NCBI GenBank assembly: GCA_024640085.1
Contig: JAHEFR010000007.1
Span: 57,245 to 121,244 of the forward strand
Direction of reading: 5' to 3'
Origin: Gammaproteobacteria bacterium
GTDB taxonomy: Bacteria > Pseudomonadota > Gammaproteobacteria > Steroidobacterales > XN24
Length of the DNA stretch: 64,000 nucleotides
The notes below the pieces were generated by a model that worked only from the letters and a program-made list of their open reading frames with translations, ran no database searches and was not told where the DNA came from. This document shows, piece after piece, positions 42,383 through 53,602 of the stretch (position 1 is its first letter; every line of letters starts with the position of its first letter). The position numbers were made by a program, and so were the translations under genes.

Positions 42383-43006
42383 CTATACGCGGTAGTTTCG
42401 CGCTACCGCATAGACCTCACGGCTGCGAGGCCGGGAAGCCCCGGGTTTTCGGATCCTGACGCTCTCGAAACTCCGTCTCAATTCGGCGACGAATTCCTGA
42501 AAACCCTCTCCCTGGAAGACCTTGGATACGAAATCTCCGCTGCTGACCAGGTGCCGGCGCCCAAAGTCCAGAGCCAGTTCCGCCAGGTACATGGCCCGGG
42601 GCTGATCCACCGCCGCCATGCCACTGATATTGGGGGCCATGTCGGACAACACAAGGTCTACCTTCCGATCCCCGAGAGCCGCCTCCAGTTCCCTGAGAAC
42701 GACTTCGTCCCGGAAGTCGCCCTGGATGCAGGTCACGCCCGCCACCGGATCCATGGCCAGGATGTCGAGGGCGAACAACTCCCCCTTACCCCCCATCACA
42801 TGCATCACGTACTGGCTCCAGGCGCCCGGAGCCGCGCCCAGGTCGACAACCGTCATACCCGGACGGATGAGATGATCCTTGTCCTGAATCTCCTCGAGCT
42901 TGAACACGGCACGCGAGCGCCAGCCGGCCTGGCGCGCCCGCTTAACGAACTCGTCCGCCTCGTGTTCCGCAATCCAGCGCTTACTGCTCCTGGTCCGCCG
43001 TGCCAT
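42383..43006 (-). CDS. rlmE: 23S rRNA 2'-O-ribose U2552 methyltransferase
   Basis: SAM-dependent methyltransferase acting on assembled 50S subunits; loss impairs ribosome maturation. 207 aa. The K-D-K-E catalytic set is visible: Lys in RAVFKLEEI (about 36), Asp in LVLSDMAPN (about 119), Lys in [11 protein letters not shown] (about 159) and Glu in [10 protein letters not shown] near the end. SAM motif I is [14 protein letters not shown] (about 54-67). ATG at 43006. It lies 54 bases upstream of ftsH, the heat-shock rlmE-ftsH pair of E. coli, and diverges from yhbY. Confidence 0.96.
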   Translation of the reverse strand: MARRTRSSKRWIAEHEADEFVKRARQAGWRSRAVFKLEEIQDKDHLIRPGMTVVDLGAAPGAWSQYVMHVMGGKGELFALDILAMDPVAGVTCIQGDFRDEVVLRELEAALGDRKVDLVLSDMAPNISGMAAVDQPRAMYLAELALDFGRRHLVSSGDFVSKVFQGEGFQEFVAELRRSFESVRIRKPGASRPRSREVYAVARNYRV

Positions 43007-43081
43007 CGTCCTCGGCCCGCTCCGTCAGCTCGGGATCGTGTCGTGATAATATGCGCGCCCCCTCAATCCAGCACCAGATTA

Positions 43082-43381
43082 ATGCAGCTCAGCGCTCGCC
43101 AGAAGAAACATCTCCGCACGCTCGGACATGCCCTCAAGCCGGTGGTCATCCTCGGCGCAGCAGGGGCAAGCCCGGCGGTCATCGCCGAACTTGACCTCGC
43201 CCTGGAGCATCACGAATTGGTCAAGGTCAAGGTTCGCAGCGGCGGGCGTGCCACACGTGACCTGCTCGTCAGGAGGCTGTGCGACGGAACCGGCGCGGCC
43301 CTGGTGCAACAGATCGGTCAAATGGCCCTGCTCTACCGCCCCGATCCCGAGACCCCGGCTATCCGGCTCCCGGCTCCCTGA
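43082..43381 (+). CDS. yhbY: ribosome assembly RNA-binding protein YhbY (CRM domain)
   Basis: Small RNA-binding protein associated with 50S precursor particles. 99 aa, a single CRM domain. It opens LSARQKKHLRTLGHALKPVVILGAAG, where the GxxG loop (GAAG, about 25-28) replaces the GLRNG-type form of other homologues, and continues HELVKVKVRSGGRATRD. ATG at 43082. The 75 bases to the divergent rlmE contain TGATAAT (43044-43050), a likely -10. Its last 23 bases overlap the 3' end of the convergent DUF4149 gene. Confidence 0.92.
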   Translation: MQLSARQKKHLRTLGHALKPVVILGAAGASPAVIAELDLALEHHELVKVKVRSGGRATRDLLVRRLCDGTGAALVQQIGQMALLYRPDPETPAIRLPAP

Positions 43382-43799
43382 GGCGGCGAGCGCCAAGACC
43401 GACGAGCAGAACGCCAGCCAGGCTGGCCATGAGGTACAGGGTCGCGGAAACTCCGTGGAGCATCCCGAATCCTTCCGCCGGCGTACCGTCGGGAAGCCTT
43501 GCCGCCTCCATCATGGGTCTCACAACCCACTGCGAGGTGCCCAGAAGAAGCATGATCGCGATGATCAGGTAATTGCGGAGAGTGGTCCCTCTCTGCCGTC
43601 CCGCCCTGACCGTCGCGAGTAGCAACAGGCCCCCGCAGATCATGCTCAGCCAGGTGACAATGGTAAACAAGGCGCCGGCGACGCGGCCGGCCTCGGCCGG
43701 GGTCTCCAGGTATTCAAACAGCACCGGAGCGACCAGATAGCCCACCGACCACAGGGCTCCGATCCAGATCGTCTGGATAAGCGCCTCGCCGACCTTCAT
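43359..43799 (-). CDS. DUF4149/TMEM205-like membrane protein
   Basis: 146 aa inner-membrane protein of unknown function. Four hydrophobic helices are seen (about 10-28, 45-66, 78-96, 118-138). The N-terminal TIWIGALWSVGYLVAPVLFEYL and the mid-protein SQWVVRPMMEAARL fit the DUF4149 family, which is commonly found beside greA or carAB in gammaproteobacteria. The ATG at 43799 is chosen, 10 bases after the greA stop, so it is probably cotranscribed with carA-carB-greA. The frame opens further upstream only inside greA. Confidence 0.85.
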   Translation of the reverse strand: MKVGEALIQTIWIGALWSVGYLVAPVLFEYLETPAEAGRVAGALFTIVTWLSMICGGLLLLATVRAGRQRGTTLRNYLIIAIMLLLGTSQWVVRPMMEAARLPDGTPAEGFGMLHGVSATLYLMASLAGVLLVGLGARRLREPGAG

Positions 43800-43809
43800 C
43801 CCGCGGCCG

Positions 43810-44286
43810 TCATTCGTAACGGACTTCGAGGATCTCGTAGTAGCGCTCGCCGGTCGGCGTCGCCACCGTGATCTCGTCACCCTCCTCCCTGCCGATCAGG
43901 GCCCGCGCGATCGGCGAAGTATAGGAGATCCTGCCCTCGGGAATATCAGCCTCGTCGTCGCCGACGATCGTGTAGGTGATCTCCTTCTCGGAATCGCTGT
44001 CGAACAACAGCACGGTGGAACCGAAGATCACCCGCCCGCCGCCGTCGACCTTGCTCACGTCGATGACCTGTGCGTGGGAGAGCTTGCCCTCGATTTCCCT
44101 GATCCTGCCCTCGATGAAGCCCTGTTGCTCCTTGGCGGCGTGATACTCGGCATTCTCCCGGAGGTCACCATGAGCGCGGGCTTCGGCGATGGCGCGGACC
44201 ACCCGCGGCCGGTCGACGCTCTTGAGCCGCTTCAATTCGTCCCGGAGCATTTCTGCGCCCCTGGCGGTCAGAGGGACCTTGCTCAC
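43810..44286 (-). CDS. greA: transcription elongation factor GreA
   Basis: Rescues backtracked RNA polymerase by stimulating transcript cleavage. 158 aa. The N-terminal coiled coil (about 1-75) carries the acidic tip region [25 protein letters not shown]; the C-terminal globular domain has [38 protein letters not shown] start at 44286, which forms GTGA with the carB stop, so translation is probably coupled. It enters the same RNA polymerase channel as the DksA encoded at 9742. Confidence 0.96.
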   Translation of the reverse strand: MSKVPLTARGAEMLRDELKRLKSVDRPRVVRAIAEARAHGDLRENAEYHAAKEQQGFIEGRIREIEGKLSHAQVIDVSKVDGGGRVIFGSTVLLFDSDSEKEITYTIVGDDEADIPEGRISYTSPIARALIGREEGDEITVATPTGERYYEILEVRYE

Positions 44287-47200
44287 GACAGCAGCTCCGC
44301 ATGCAGATCCTGGAGCCGGTTGACGTCCGCCGCATCGAGATACTCGAGAGCGACGCAGGTGGCCTTGGCCGCGGCGGTGGTCGTGTAATAGGTCACCTTG
44401 CGGTAGACCGCTTCGCGGCGGATGGAATGGGATTCATGGATCGCCTGGCGTCCCTCCGTGGTATTGACGATCAGGCTGATCTCGTCGTTCTTGATCATGT
44501 CGACGATGTGGGGACGCCCCTCGCGCACCTTGTTGACCCGCCGGCACGATACCCCAGCCTCCCCCAGGGCCCGGCAAGTGCCATCGGTCGCGACGATCTC
44601 GAAACCACGATCCATCAGAATCCTCGCCAGCATCACGGCTTCGGGCTTGTCCCTTTCCCGGACGCTCAGGAAAGCTGTCCCGCTAGTCGGCAAAACAATG
44701 CCCGCGGCCAGCTGGGCCTTGGCATAAGCCTCGCCGAAGAACCGGCCCGTGCCCATCACCTCTCCGGTAGATTTCATCTCCGGCCCGAGGATCGGGTCGG
44801 CGCCGAGGAACTTGGCGAACGGGAACACGGAAGCCTTGACCGAAAAGTAATCAGGCCTCGGCTCCCCGGTGAGCCCCTGATCTGCCAGCGATCGACCGGC
44901 CATACACAGGGCCGCAATCTTGGCCAGCGGCCGGCCGGTGGCCTTGGAGACAAAAGGCACCGTCCGCGAGGCCCGCGGGTTGACCTCGAGGAGATAGATG
45001 CGGTTGTTCTGTATTGCGAACTGGGTATTCATGAGCCCGACGACGTTCAGCGCCCTGGCCAGCCGCCTTACCTGGTCCCGCAGTTGCTCCTGTATCGAGG
45101 GGTCCAGGGTATTCGGCGGCAGGCTGCAACCGGAATCGCCGGAGTGGACGCCGGCCTGCTCGATATGCTCCATGATCCCCCCGATCAGCACATTCTCCCC
45201 GTCGCACACGGCATCCACATCCACTTCGACGGCCATGTCCAGGAATCGGTCCAGCAGCACCGGACTCTTGTTTGAGACGCGGAATGCCGCGTCCATGTAA
45301 CCCCGGAGCTCGTCTTCGTTAAACACTACCTCCATTGCGCGCCCGCCCAGCACGTAGGACGGTCTCACCACCAGCGGGTAACCCACCTGTTCAGCCAGCC
45401 GCACCGCGTCCTCGGTGCCCCGGGCGGTGCGATTGGCCGGCTGCAGAAGTTCGAGCTCTTCCACCAGCTTCTGGAACCGTTCCCGATCCTCCGCAAGATC
45501 AATCGAGTCCGGAGAGGTCCCGATCACCGGCGCGCCGGCAGCCTCCAGGGCGCGGGCAAGCTTGAGCGGCGTCTGGCCGCCATACTGGACGATGACGCCC
45601 TCGGGGCGCTCCAGCTCGATGATCTCCATCACGTCCTCGAAGGTGAGCGGCTCGAAGTAGAGCCGGTCCGAGGTGTCGTAGTCCGTGCTGACGGTTTCCG
45701 GATTGCAGTTGACCATGATGGTCTCGTAACCGGCGTCCCGCAGCGCCAGGGCGGCATGCACACAGCAGTAATCGAACTCGATCCCCTGGCCGATCCGGTT
45801 GGGACCGCCTCCGAGGATGACGATCTTCTGCCGGTCCGACGGGTCGGCCTCGCATTCCTCCTCGTAGGTCGAATACATGTAAGCGGTGGTCGTGGCGAAT
45901 TCGGCGGCGCAGGTGTCCACCCGCTTGAACACAGGGAGGATACCGGCAGCCCTTCGGCGCTGGCGCACCTCGTCCTCCGGCAGCCCGACCAGCGCTCCGA
46001 GACGCGCATCCGAAAAGCCCTTGCGTTTCAGTCCGCGAAGCCTCTCCGGGGTCAGCGCCTCCGACCCGTCGCCGGCAAGCGCCTGCTCTTCCTCCACCAG
46101 ATCTCGAATCTGGGCCAGGAACCAGGGGTCGATGGCGCTGAGCTGCTTGATTTCTTCCAGCGACATCCCCTGGCGGAAGGCATCCGCCACGAACCAGATC
46201 CGGTCGGCCCCGGGGGCCGCGAGTTCCTGCTCCAGGTCCGCCCGCCCGGCTTCGTTGAACTCCGACCGGAAGTTCTCGTTGAGGCCGTCAGTCCCGGTCT
46301 CCAGACCCCGGAGCGCCTTCTGCAGCGACTCCTGGAAGGTCCGCCCGATCGCCATCACCTCGCCCACGGACTTCATTTGCGTGGTCAGCTGGGGATCGGC
46401 GTCCGGGAACTTTTCGAACGTGAACCGCGGCACCTTGGTCACCACGTAATCGATGGTCGGCTCGAAGGATGCAGGAGTGGCGCCACCGGTAATCTCGTTG
46501 CGGAGTTCGTCGAGCGTGTACCCCACGGCCAGCTTGGCGGCTACCTTGGCGATGGGGAACCCGGTGGCCTTTGAGGCCAATGCCGAGGAACGCGATACCC
46601 TCGGGTTCATCTCGATCACCACCATCCTGCCGTCGTCCGGGTTGACGGCGAACTGAACATTGGAGCCCCCGGTATCGACGCCGATGCGCCTCAGGACCGC
46701 AATCGACGCGTCCCGCATGCGCTGGTATTCCTTGTCCGTCAGGGTCTGGCACGGCGCGACGGTAATGGAGTCGCCCGTGTGCACGCCCATCGGATCCAGG
46801 TTCTCGATGGAGCAGACGATGATGCAGTTGTCCTCGCTGTCCCGGACCACCTCCATCTCGAATTCTTTCCAGCCAAGCACCGACTCCTCCAGCAACACCT
46901 CTGTTGTCGGCGAAAGGTCCAGCCCATGGGCGACCTTGGCTTCGAATTCGTCCTTGTTGAAGGCGATGCCGCCGCCGGTACCACCGAGAGTGAACGACGG
47001 GCGGATGATGGTGGGGAAGCCGATCTCGCCCTGGATAGCGTAGGCCTCCTCCATGTTGTGGGCCACGGCCGAACGTGGCACTTCCAACCCGATCTCCTGC
47101 ATCGCCCTGCGGAACAGGTCCCGATCCTCCGCGGTGTCGATGGCGTCGCGGGACGCGCCGATCAATTCGACACCGAATTTTTCCAGCACGCCCTCCCTCA

Positions 47201-47507
47201 CGAGATCCAGCGCGCAGTTCAGGGCCGTCTGTCCGCCCATCGTCGGCAACAGGACGTCAGGCCGCTCCCGCTCGATGACCCTTGCCACCACCCGCCAGTC
47301 GACCGGTTCGATATACACCGCGTCGGCGGTCTCCGGATCGGTCATGATCGTGGCCGGGTTGGAATTCACCAGGATGACGCGATAGCCCTCCTGGCGGAGC
47401 GCCTTGCAGGCCTGGGCCCCCGAATAATCGAACTCGCAGGCCTGACCAATAATGATCGGACCGGCGCCGATAATCAGGACGCTCTCGATGTCGGTGCGTT
47501 TCGGCAT
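44283..47507 (-). CDS. carB: carbamoyl-phosphate synthase large subunit
   Basis: Makes carbamoyl phosphate from bicarbonate, ATP and glutamine-derived ammonia for arginine and pyrimidine synthesis. 1074 aa. It has two homologous ATP-grasp halves: residues about 1-400 ([26 protein letters not shown]) and about 550-935 ([32 protein letters not shown]), with an oligomerisation domain between. The C-terminal MGS-like allosteric domain (about 935-1074) has [16 protein letters not shown] and [24 protein letters not shown] at 47507, 82 AT-rich bases after carA, a longer gap than usual. Confidence 0.97.
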   Translation of the reverse strand: MPKRTDIESVLIIGAGPIIIGQACEFDYSGAQACKALRQEGYRVILVNSNPATIMTDPETADAVYIEPVDWRVVARVIERERPDVLLPTMGGQTALNCALDLVREGVLEKFGVELIGASRDAIDTAEDRDLFRRAMQEIGLEVPRSAVAHNMEEAYAIQGEIGFPTIIRPSFTLGGTGGGIAFNKDEFEAKVAHGLDLSPTTEVLLEESVLGWKEFEMEVVRDSEDNCIIVCSIENLDPMGVHTGDSITVAPCQTLTDKEYQRMRDASIAVLRRIGVDTGGSNVQFAVNPDDGRMVVIEMNPRVSRSSALASKATGFPIAKVAAKLAVGYTLDELRNEITGGATPASFEPTIDYVVTKVPRFTFEKFPDADPQLTTQMKSVGEVMAIGRTFQESLQKALRGLETGTDGLNENFRSEFNEAGRADLEQELAAPGADRIWFVADAFRQGMSLEEIKQLSAIDPWFLAQIRDLVEEEQALAGDGSEALTPERLRGLKRKGFSDARLGALVGLPEDEVRQRRRAAGILPVFKRVDTCAAEFATTTAYMYSTYEEECEADPSDRQKIVILGGGPNRIGQGIEFDYCCVHAALALRDAGYETIMVNCNPETVSTDYDTSDRLYFEPLTFEDVMEIIELERPEGVIVQYGGQTPLKLARALEAAGAPVIGTSPDSIDLAEDRERFQKLVEELELLQPANRTARGTEDAVRLAEQVGYPLVVRPSYVLGGRAMEVVFNEDELRGYMDAAFRVSNKSPVLLDRFLDMAVEVDVDAVCDGENVLIGGIMEHIEQAGVHSGDSGCSLPPNTLDPSIQEQLRDQVRRLARALNVVGLMNTQFAIQNNRIYLLEVNPRASRTVPFVSKATGRPLAKIAALCMAGRSLADQGLTGEPRPDYFSVKASVFPFAKFLGADPILGPEMKSTGEVMGTGRFFGEAYAKAQLAAGIVLPTSGTAFLSVRERDKPEAVMLARILMDRGFEIVATDGTCRALGEAGVSCRRVNKVREGRPHIVDMIKNDEISLIVNTTEGRQAIHESHSIRREAVYRKVTYYTTTAAAKATCVALEYLDAADVNRLQDLHAELLS

Positions 47508-47589
47508 GGCTCAGGGCTTCCCCGTGCCCCGACAGACCGGAGTTTCAGGTCGGACAAAGCTCATATATAACTTTAAATACAATGTTTAA

Positions 47590-48741
47590 CTATTTGGCTT
47601 GTATTCTTATTTCTTGACCCACTTCGTCCATCGCGTCCATGAATCTCCCGAATAAGGGCGACAGGTCGTGGGGGCCGGGGCTGGCCTCCGGATGCCCCTG
47701 GAACGAGAACGCGGGACGATCCGTGAATTCGATCCCCTGCAGCGATCCGTCGAACAGCGATCGATGGGTCGCACGAACGTTGGCCGGCAGGGTGGACTCA
47801 TCCACGGCAAAACCATGATTCTGACTGCTGATCATGACCTGACCGGAATCCAGGTCCTGGACCGGGTGATTGGCCCCGTGGTGCCCGAATTTCATCTTGA
47901 TTGTCCGGGCTCCAGCAGCCAGGCCGAGGATCTGATGACCCAGGCAAATCCCGAATACCGGGATCCGCTTTGCCAGGAACGCCCGGGTCGCGTCGATGGC
48001 ATAGTCGCAGGGCTCCGGATCGCCAGGGCCGTTGGAAAGAAAGATGCCGTCAGGGCCCAGCGCCAGCGCCTGATCCGCCGGGGTCGTGGCGGGCACCACG
48101 GTGACCTGGCAGCCGTGAGCGACCAGTATCCGGAGGATGTTCCGCTTGATGCCGAAGTCGTAGGCGACGACGCGACGCGTGCCCGTCGGTCTACTCTTGA
48201 GTTCGTCCTGGGGGTGCCGCCAGACTGAATCACGCCACTCATAGGGCGCATCGGTGGTCACGACCTGAGCCAGGTCCATGCCCTTGAGGCCTTGAAATCC
48301 ACATGCCTCCTCGAGCGCCCTGCTTCCTTCATGGGTGCCGGTCACAACGCAGCCGCCCTGGGCGCCCTTTTCGCGGATGATCCGGGTCAAGCGGCGTGTA
48401 TCAATCCCGGCGATCGCCACGACCTGCTCCCTGATCAGGAACTGGGACAGCGTCTCCTGCGCCCGCCAGCTGCTGTGGAGGATGGGCAGATCGCGGATGA
48501 TCAGGCCCGAAGCGAAAACGCCGGAGGACTCGTTGTCCTCGGCCGTCGTGCCGGTATTGCCTATGTGCGGGTAAGTGAGGGTGACCAGTTGCCGGCAGTA
48601 CGAGGGATCGGTCAGGATCTCCTGGTAGCCGGACATAGCGGTGTTGAAAACGACTTCCCCGACGGCGCTGCCATCCGCACCTACCGATTCACCCCGGAAG
48701 ACGGTGCCGTCCTCCAGGGCAAGCACCGCCGGTGTGCTCAC
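47590..48741 (-). CDS. carA: carbamoyl-phosphate synthase small subunit
   Basis: Glutaminase subunit that feeds ammonia to CarB. 383 aa. The N-terminal domain has [24 protein letters not shown] and TYPHIGNTG (about 30-65). The class I amidotransferase domain follows: Cys in [15 protein letters not shown] (about 268) and His/Glu in [12 protein letters not shown] (about 350-361). I use the GTG at 48741 (giving [12 protein letters not shown]) with a GGGGGTGG ribosome-site-like run; an upstream TTG at 48753 would only add four residues. It lies 148 bases after dapB, so it may have its own promoter. Confidence 0.95.
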   Translation of the reverse strand: MSTPAVLALEDGTVFRGESVGADGSAVGEVVFNTAMSGYQEILTDPSYCRQLVTLTYPHIGNTGTTAEDNESSGVFASGLIIRDLPILHSSWRAQETLSQFLIREQVVAIAGIDTRRLTRIIREKGAQGGCVVTGTHEGSRALEEACGFQGLKGMDLAQVVTTDAPYEWRDSVWRHPQDELKSRPTGTRRVVAYDFGIKRNILRILVAHGCQVTVVPATTPADQALALGPDGIFLSNGPGDPEPCDYAIDATRAFLAKRIPVFGICLGHQILGLAAGARTIKMKFGHHGANHPVQDLDSGQVMISSQNHGFAVDESTLPANVRATHRSLFDGSLQGIEFTDRPAFSFQGHPEASPGPHDLSPLFGRFMDAMDEVGQEIRIQAK

Positions 48742-48889
48742 CGCCACCCCCAATCAGATTGATTGCCGTGCCCTTGCCCGGATGTGCAAAGCGGGAGGAG
48801 CCGTTTGACGGTCCCTTCCCGCTCGTTTATCCCGGCCGTCGGGATTCCGTCAATTTTACTGGCCCCCATCCGGAGTGTCTATCCGTGTG

Positions 48890-49687
48890 TCAGTCGCTCC
48901 AGATAACGTCATCCAGGCCAAAGAGCCCCGGCCCGCGGCCGGCCACCCACCGGGCCGCCCGGAGAGCGCCGAGCGCAAATGCGGCCCTGTCGGTGACTCG
49001 ATGGACGAGTTCGATCCGTTCCCCGGGCCCCGCCAACAGCACGCTGTGCTCTCCCACCACATCGCCGGCTCGCAGGGACGCATAGCCCACCGCCCCGGAT
49101 TCCCTCGGCCCATCACCAGGACGCCGGCCGATCTCCGCTGTTCCCCCGGAGCCCCGGCCCTCGATGACCGCGGCCCCCAGTTCCAGGGCCGACCCTGACG
49201 GCGCATCGCGCTTGAACCGGTGATGAACATCGAGGATTTCAGCGTCGAAGTCATCCCCGAGCACACCCGCCGCGGTGCGCGTCAACCGCCGAAGCAGATT
49301 CAGACCGACACTCATATTGGCCCCGTACACCACCGGCACCTGGGTCGCCGCGTACTCGAGCGCGGATCGTTGTCCCCCGGTCAGACCCGTGGTGCCGATG
49401 ACCAGCGGCAGGCGCCGGGCCACGCAGGCGGCCAGCACCGCATCAGTCGCCGCCGGCAGGGAAAAATCCACGGCCACGTCGGCGTTGTCCAGCGCGTGCT
49501 CGGGGTCTGCCGACAGGATCACACCGATGGAGCGGCGCCCCGCGAATCGGCCGATGTCCTCTCCCACGGCCCTGCTGTCATGGGAAACGAGTCCGCCCGA
49601 GACCTTGAGGTCAGCCTCGTCCAGAGCAGCCCGCACGACGGCCACGCCCATCCGGCCCGTGGCGCCGATCACCGCGATATTCAGCAC
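48890..49687 (-). CDS. dapB: 4-hydroxy-tetrahydrodipicolinate reductase
   Basis: NAD(P)H-dependent step of lysine and diaminopimelate synthesis. 265 aa. The nucleotide site GATGRMG is at 8-14; VAVDFSLPAAT and GTTGLTG follow. The catalytic His pair and Lys lie in DVHHRFKRDAPSGSALELG (about 153-171). GTG start at 49687 with GGGAGG five bases upstream. It is 17 bases after dnaJ, so transcripts from the chaperone genes may run into it, as in other gammaproteobacteria with dnaJ-dapB-carAB order. Confidence 0.96.
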   Translation of the reverse strand: MLNIAVIGATGRMGVAVVRAALDEADLKVSGGLVSHDSRAVGEDIGRFAGRRSIGVILSADPEHALDNADVAVDFSLPAATDAVLAACVARRLPLVIGTTGLTGGQRSALEYAATQVPVVYGANMSVGLNLLRRLTRTAAGVLGDDFDAEILDVHHRFKRDAPSGSALELGAAVIEGRGSGGTAEIGRRPGDGPRESGAVGYASLRAGDVVGEHSVLLAGPGERIELVHRVTDRAAFALGALRAARWVAGRGPGLFGLDDVIWSD

Positions 49688-49704
49688 TGTCGCCTCCCTT
49701 ACAC

Positions 49705-50835
49705 TTATCCGAGTTTCTCGAAGAAGGCCTTCACACCGTCCAGCCAGGTGTGTTCCCGCGGGCTGTGGCTCACCGAGCTGGAGCGCAGGGACTCTTCGAA
49801 GTCCTGCAACAATGCTCGCTGCCGCTTGTTCAGCTTGACCGGCGTCTCCGCCGTGACCCGTACCAGCAGGTCGCCCGTCGGGCCACCCCGGACCGGCTTG
49901 ACACCCTTGCCGCGGACGCGGAATACACGTCCTGTTTGGGTCTCTTCCGGGATCTTGAGGGCGACCTCGCCGTCGAGCGTAGGGACATCCACCGAGCCAC
50001 CGAGTACCAGGGCGGCGAAACTGACCGGGATGTCACAGGCAAGGTCCGAGCCGCGGCGCTCGAAAATGGCGTGGGGCCGGACGTTGATCTCCACGTACAG
50101 GTCACCCGGCGGGCCGCCATTCCGGCCGGCCTCGCCCTCTCCCGCGAGACGTATCCTGTCGCCGGAATCGACCCCGGCCGGTACCTTGACCGATAGGGTC
50201 TTGAGCTCCCGGACCCGGCCTTCGCCATGGCAGGTCCGGCAGGGATCGGAGATCGTGGTCCCCGCGCCCCTGCACCTTGGACATGTCTGCTGAATGGAAA
50301 AGAAGCCCTGCTGCATCCGCACGCTGCCGCTGCCGCCGCAGGTCTCGCAGGTCACCGGGCCGGCGCCGGTAGCCGCGCCGCTGCCTCCGCATTCACCGCA
50401 TTCGGCCATGACGGGCGCACGGATTGTGACCTCGTCGCCGTGGGCCGCCTGCTCCAGCTCCAGGTCGAGTTCGTAGCGAAGATCCGCCCCGCGGAAGACC
50501 CGCGAGCGTCCCCGACCCCGGCCGGAGCCGAAAATGTCGCCGAAGACATCGCCGAAAATATCTCCGAATGCATCGGCGGCGCTGAATCCGCCTCCGCCAC
50601 CGGCGGACTGGTCCACGCCCGCATGCCCGAACTGGTCATAGGCAGCCCGTTTGCGTGGGTCCCCGAGGATCTCGTAGGCCTCCTTGGCCTCCTTGAAGCG
50701 GGCCTCGGCTTGATCGTCATCCCGGTTCCGATCCGGGTGATGTTTCATCGCCAGCCGGCGATACGCCTTCTTGAGTTCGGCCTCCGTCGCGTTCCTTGGC
50801 ACGCCGAGGATCTCGTAGTAGTCCCGTTTTGACAT
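49705..50835 (-). CDS. dnaJ: chaperone DnaJ
   Basis: Hsp40 co-chaperone that delivers substrates to DnaK and stimulates its ATPase. 376 aa. The J domain (1-70) has the HPD tripeptide in MKHHPDRN. A Gly/Phe-rich region (about 75-120) comes next, then four CxxCxGxG zinc repeats ([32 protein letters not shown]; about 148-215), then the substrate-binding barrels. All key residues are intact. ATG at 50835, 88 bases after dnaK. Confidence 0.97.
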   Translation of the reverse strand: MSKRDYYEILGVPRNATEAELKKAYRRLAMKHHPDRNRDDDQAEARFKEAKEAYEILGDPRKRAAYDQFGHAGVDQSAGGGGGFSAADAFGDIFGDVFGDIFGSGRGRGRSRVFRGADLRYELDLELEQAAHGDEVTIRAPVMAECGECGGSGAATGAGPVTCETCGGSGSVRMQQGFFSIQQTCPRCRGAGTTISDPCRTCHGEGRVRELKTLSVKVPAGVDSGDRIRLAGEGEAGRNGGPPGDLYVEINVRPHAIFERRGSDLACDIPVSFAALVLGGSVDVPTLDGEVALKIPEETQTGRVFRVRGKGVKPVRGGPTGDLLVRVTAETPVKLNKRQRALLQDFEESLRSSSVSHSPREHTWLDGVKAFFEKLG

Positions 50836-50923
50836 TCCTCAGAACCCCGACAGCCCTGGCCTTCCCGATACTGGACGTCGCGGGGCCGGAGCGAGGGAAT
50901 CCCCCGTCCGGCCCGCGATCTGA

Positions 50924-52840
50924 CTACTTCTCTTCCTTGACCTCCTCGAACTCGGCGTCGACCACATCTTCGCGATGCTCATCGTCGCCAGTCTCAGGCG
51001 TGTCCGGCTTGGCTTCCTGGGCCTGCTCCGCATAGACCCGCTGGGCCATGCCCGCGGACGCCTCGCCGAGGGTTTTGGCCCTGGCCTCGATGTTTGCCTT
51101 GTCCTCGCCCTTCACCGCCTCCTTCAGATCGGAGATTGCGGATTCGATCTTTGCACGCTCTTCCGGCTGCACTTTCTCCCCGAGTTCCTCGAGGCTCTTC
51201 TCGGTAGCGTGGATCAAGGCCTCGGCCTGGTTTCGGGCGTCGACCGTCTCGCGGAACTTCTTGTCCTCAGCGGCGTGAGCCTCTGCGTCCTTGACCATCC
51301 GGTCTATCTCATCATCGCTGAGCCCGCTGGAGGCCTTGATGATGATGTTCTGCTCCTTGCCTGTTGCCTTATCCTTGGCCGAGACGTTGAGGATGCCATT
51401 GGCGTCGATATCGAAGGTCACCTCGACCTGCGGGATACCACGCGGCGCAGGGGGGATATCGGCCAGATCGAACCGTCCGAGCGACTTGTTGTCGATGGCC
51501 CTGTCACGCTCTCCCTGGAGCACGTGAATCGTTACGGCCGTCTGGTTGTCGTCGGCGGTCGAGAACACCTGCTGCGCCTTGGTTGGGATGGTGGTGTTCT
51601 TGTCAATAAGCTTGGTCATCACGCCGCCGAGCGTCTCGATACCGAGCGACAGCGGCGTCACGTCCAGGAGCAGCACGTCCTTGACGTCGCCCGACAGCAC
51701 GCCTGCCTGGACTGCCGCGCCGATGGCCACGGCTTCGTCCGGGTTGACGTCCTTGCGCGGCTCTTTGCCGAAGAAATCCTTCACCGCGTCCTGAACCTTC
51801 GGCATGCGCGTCTGCCCGCCGACGAGGATCACGTCGTCTACCTCGTTGACCGACAGGCCGGCGTCCTTGAGGGCCACCCGGCAGGGCTCGATGGTCCGCT
51901 TGATCAGGTCTTCCACCAGCGACTCCAGCTTGGCCCGGGTCAGCTTGATGTTGAGGTGCTTCGGGCCGCTGGCATCGGCGGTGATGTAGGGCAGGTTGAC
52001 CTCGGTCTGCTGGCCCGAAGAGAGCTCGATCTTGGCCTTCTCGGCCGACTCCTTGAGCCGCTGCATGGCCAGCGGGTCCTTGCGGATGTCGATCCCGCTC
52101 TCCTTCTCGAACTCCTTCACCAGATACTGGATGATCCGGAGGTCGAAGTCCTCCCCTCCGAGAAAAGTGTCGCCATTGGTGGCCAGCACCTCAAACTGGT
52201 GCTCGCCGTCCACCGATGCGATCTCGATGATGGAGATGTCGAACGTGCCTCCGCCGAGGTCATAGACCGCGATCTTCCGGTCGCCACGCTGCTTGTCCAG
52301 CCCGTAGGCCAGGGCCGCCGCGGTAGGCTCGTTGATGATCCGGTTGATCTCCAGCCCGGCGATCTTGCCGGCGTCCTTGGTCGCCTGACGCTGGGAATCA
52401 TTGAAATAGGCCGGCACGGTGATGACAGCCTCGGTGACCGGTTCGCCCAGGTAGTCCTCCGCGGTCTTCTTCATCTTCATCAGCACACGGGCCGAAATCT
52501 CGGGGGGCGCCATCTTCTTGCCGTGGGCCTCCACCCAGGCGTCCCCATTCTCCGCCTCGACGATCTTGTACGGCACCATCCCCTTGTCCCGGGCCACCAC
52601 GTCATCGCTGTAACGGCGGCCGATCAGCCGCTTGACGGCAAACAGGGTGTTCTGGGGGTTGGTCACCGCCTGCCGCTTGGCTGACTGCCCGACCAGGACT
52701 TCGTCGTCCTTGGTGAATGCGACGATCGACGGGGTCGTCCGGTCGCCCTCGCTGTTCTCGATGACCTTCGGGGTCTTGCCTTCCATAATGGCTACGCAGG
52801 AATTCGTGGTCCCCAGGTCGATTCCAATTACTTTGCCCAT
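50924..52840 (-). CDS. dnaK: chaperone DnaK (Hsp70)
   Basis: ATP-driven chaperone that folds nascent and stress-denatured proteins. 638 aa. The nucleotide-binding domain starts [20 protein letters not shown] (2-21) and includes [15 protein letters not shown] and the [17 protein letters not shown] motif. The substrate-binding domain begins after the conserved [23 protein letters not shown] linker (about 388-410). The acidic tail ends [11 protein letters not shown], as in E. coli. ATG at 52840; the frame is open further upstream but the family start is clear. A sigma-32 promoter lies 58 bases upstream, after grpE. Confidence 0.98.
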   Translation of the reverse strand: MGKVIGIDLGTTNSCVAIMEGKTPKVIENSEGDRTTPSIVAFTKDDEVLVGQSAKRQAVTNPQNTLFAVKRLIGRRYSDDVVARDKGMVPYKIVEAENGDAWVEAHGKKMAPPEISARVLMKMKKTAEDYLGEPVTEAVITVPAYFNDSQRQATKDAGKIAGLEINRIINEPTAAALAYGLDKQRGDRKIAVYDLGGGTFDISIIEIASVDGEHQFEVLATNGDTFLGGEDFDLRIIQYLVKEFEKESGIDIRKDPLAMQRLKESAEKAKIELSSGQQTEVNLPYITADASGPKHLNIKLTRAKLESLVEDLIKRTIEPCRVALKDAGLSVNEVDDVILVGGQTRMPKVQDAVKDFFGKEPRKDVNPDEAVAIGAAVQAGVLSGDVKDVLLLDVTPLSLGIETLGGVMTKLIDKNTTIPTKAQQVFSTADDNQTAVTIHVLQGERDRAIDNKSLGRFDLADIPPAPRGIPQVEVTFDIDANGILNVSAKDKATGKEQNIIIKASSGLSDDEIDRMVKDAEAHAAEDKKFRETVDARNQAEALIHATEKSLEELGEKVQPEERAKIESAISDLKEAVKGEDKANIEARAKTLGEASAGMAQRVYAEQAQEAKPDTPETGDDEHREDVVDAEFEEVKEEK

Positions 52841-52897
52841 CTGTCTAGTCTCCGCAAAAAGTGTTACGCAAATGCCTGAATTCTGAAGATATGCCTG

Positions 52898-52925
52898 AGA
52901 TGGGGTCGAACCCCCGGTTATCAAG
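52898..52925 (-). promoter_or_regulatory. sigma-32 (heat-shock) promoter of dnaK
   Basis: On the minus strand: CTTGAT (-35), a 14-base spacer, then CCCCATCT (-10), against the E. coli RpoH consensus CTTGAA / CCCCATNT. It sits between the grpE stop and dnaK. Confidence 0.75.
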
Positions 52926-52932
52926 CCCTGTC

Positions 52933-53496
52933 CTATTCCTCGACCGTGCGGGAGACGATCACGCGGGCCGGCCGCAGCAGGCGATCGTGGATGCGATACC
53001 CCTTCTGGATCACCATCATCACGGTGCCGGGCTCGTGGGCAGCCGACGGCTGGGCCGCCATCGCCTCATGGAATTCGGGGTCGAATGCCTGGTCCTCCGG
53101 ATTGATCTCGCTGATGCCAAATTTTCCGAGACACTGGTCGAGGAGCTTCAGGGTCGCCCGGAATCCTTCCACCACCGCGGATTCCTCATCCGAAGCCTCC
53201 GCAGCCTGGAGACCGATCTCCATAGAGTCCTTGACCGCAAGCAGCTCTGAGGCCAGACGCTCCACGCCGTACTTGTGGGCATTCTCTACGTCCCTTGCGG
53301 CCCGACGCCGGACGTTCTCCAATTCGGCGACAGCCCGCAGATGCTGTTCCCGGGCCGCATCCGCGTCTGCCTGTGCTGACTTCAACAGCGCCTCGAGCTC
53401 TTCCCGGGTCGGCTCGGCGTCGCTGTCCCCCTTGGACTCGGGCTGCGTCGAGGCGTCATTTTCCCCTGTCGGCGCGTCTTCCTGGTGTGCGTTCAT
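52933..53496 (-). CDS. grpE: nucleotide exchange factor GrpE
   Basis: Releases ADP from DnaK and acts as a thermosensor of the Hsp70 cycle. 187 aa. An acidic disordered N-terminus (1 to about 35) precedes a long helix (about 35-100, with [24 protein letters not shown]) and the C-terminal beta wing, with the signature [44 protein letters not shown] (about 137-180). ATG at 53496. A sigma-32 promoter overlaps the end of hrcA 79 bases upstream. Confidence 0.97.
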   Translation of the reverse strand: MNAHQEDAPTGENDASTQPESKGDSDAEPTREELEALLKSAQADADAAREQHLRAVAELENVRRRAARDVENAHKYGVERLASELLAVKDSMEIGLQAAEASDEESAVVEGFRATLKLLDQCLGKFGISEINPEDQAFDPEFHEAMAAQPSAAHEPGTVMMVIQKGYRIHDRLLRPARVIVSRTVEE

Positions 53497-53574
53497 CAGT
53501 GCTTCTCCAATACATCAATGCCCCCGGCCGATGACCGAGAGACGGAAATTCGATGGCCCGCGCTCTGACGCGGA

Positions 53575-53602
53575 TTTTGGGGCTCAATCGAGGGATTTCA
53601 AG
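53575..53602 (-). promoter_or_regulatory. sigma-32 (heat-shock) promoter of grpE
   Basis: On the minus strand: CTTGAA (-35, perfect) inside the last codons of hrcA, a 14-base spacer, then CCCCAAAA (-10). It would drive grpE independently of hrcA. Confidence 0.65.

Noticed and set aside
47508..47589. Internal promoter in the AT-rich carA-carB gap
   Set aside because: TATATA is present, but no -35 at acceptable spacing could be matched.
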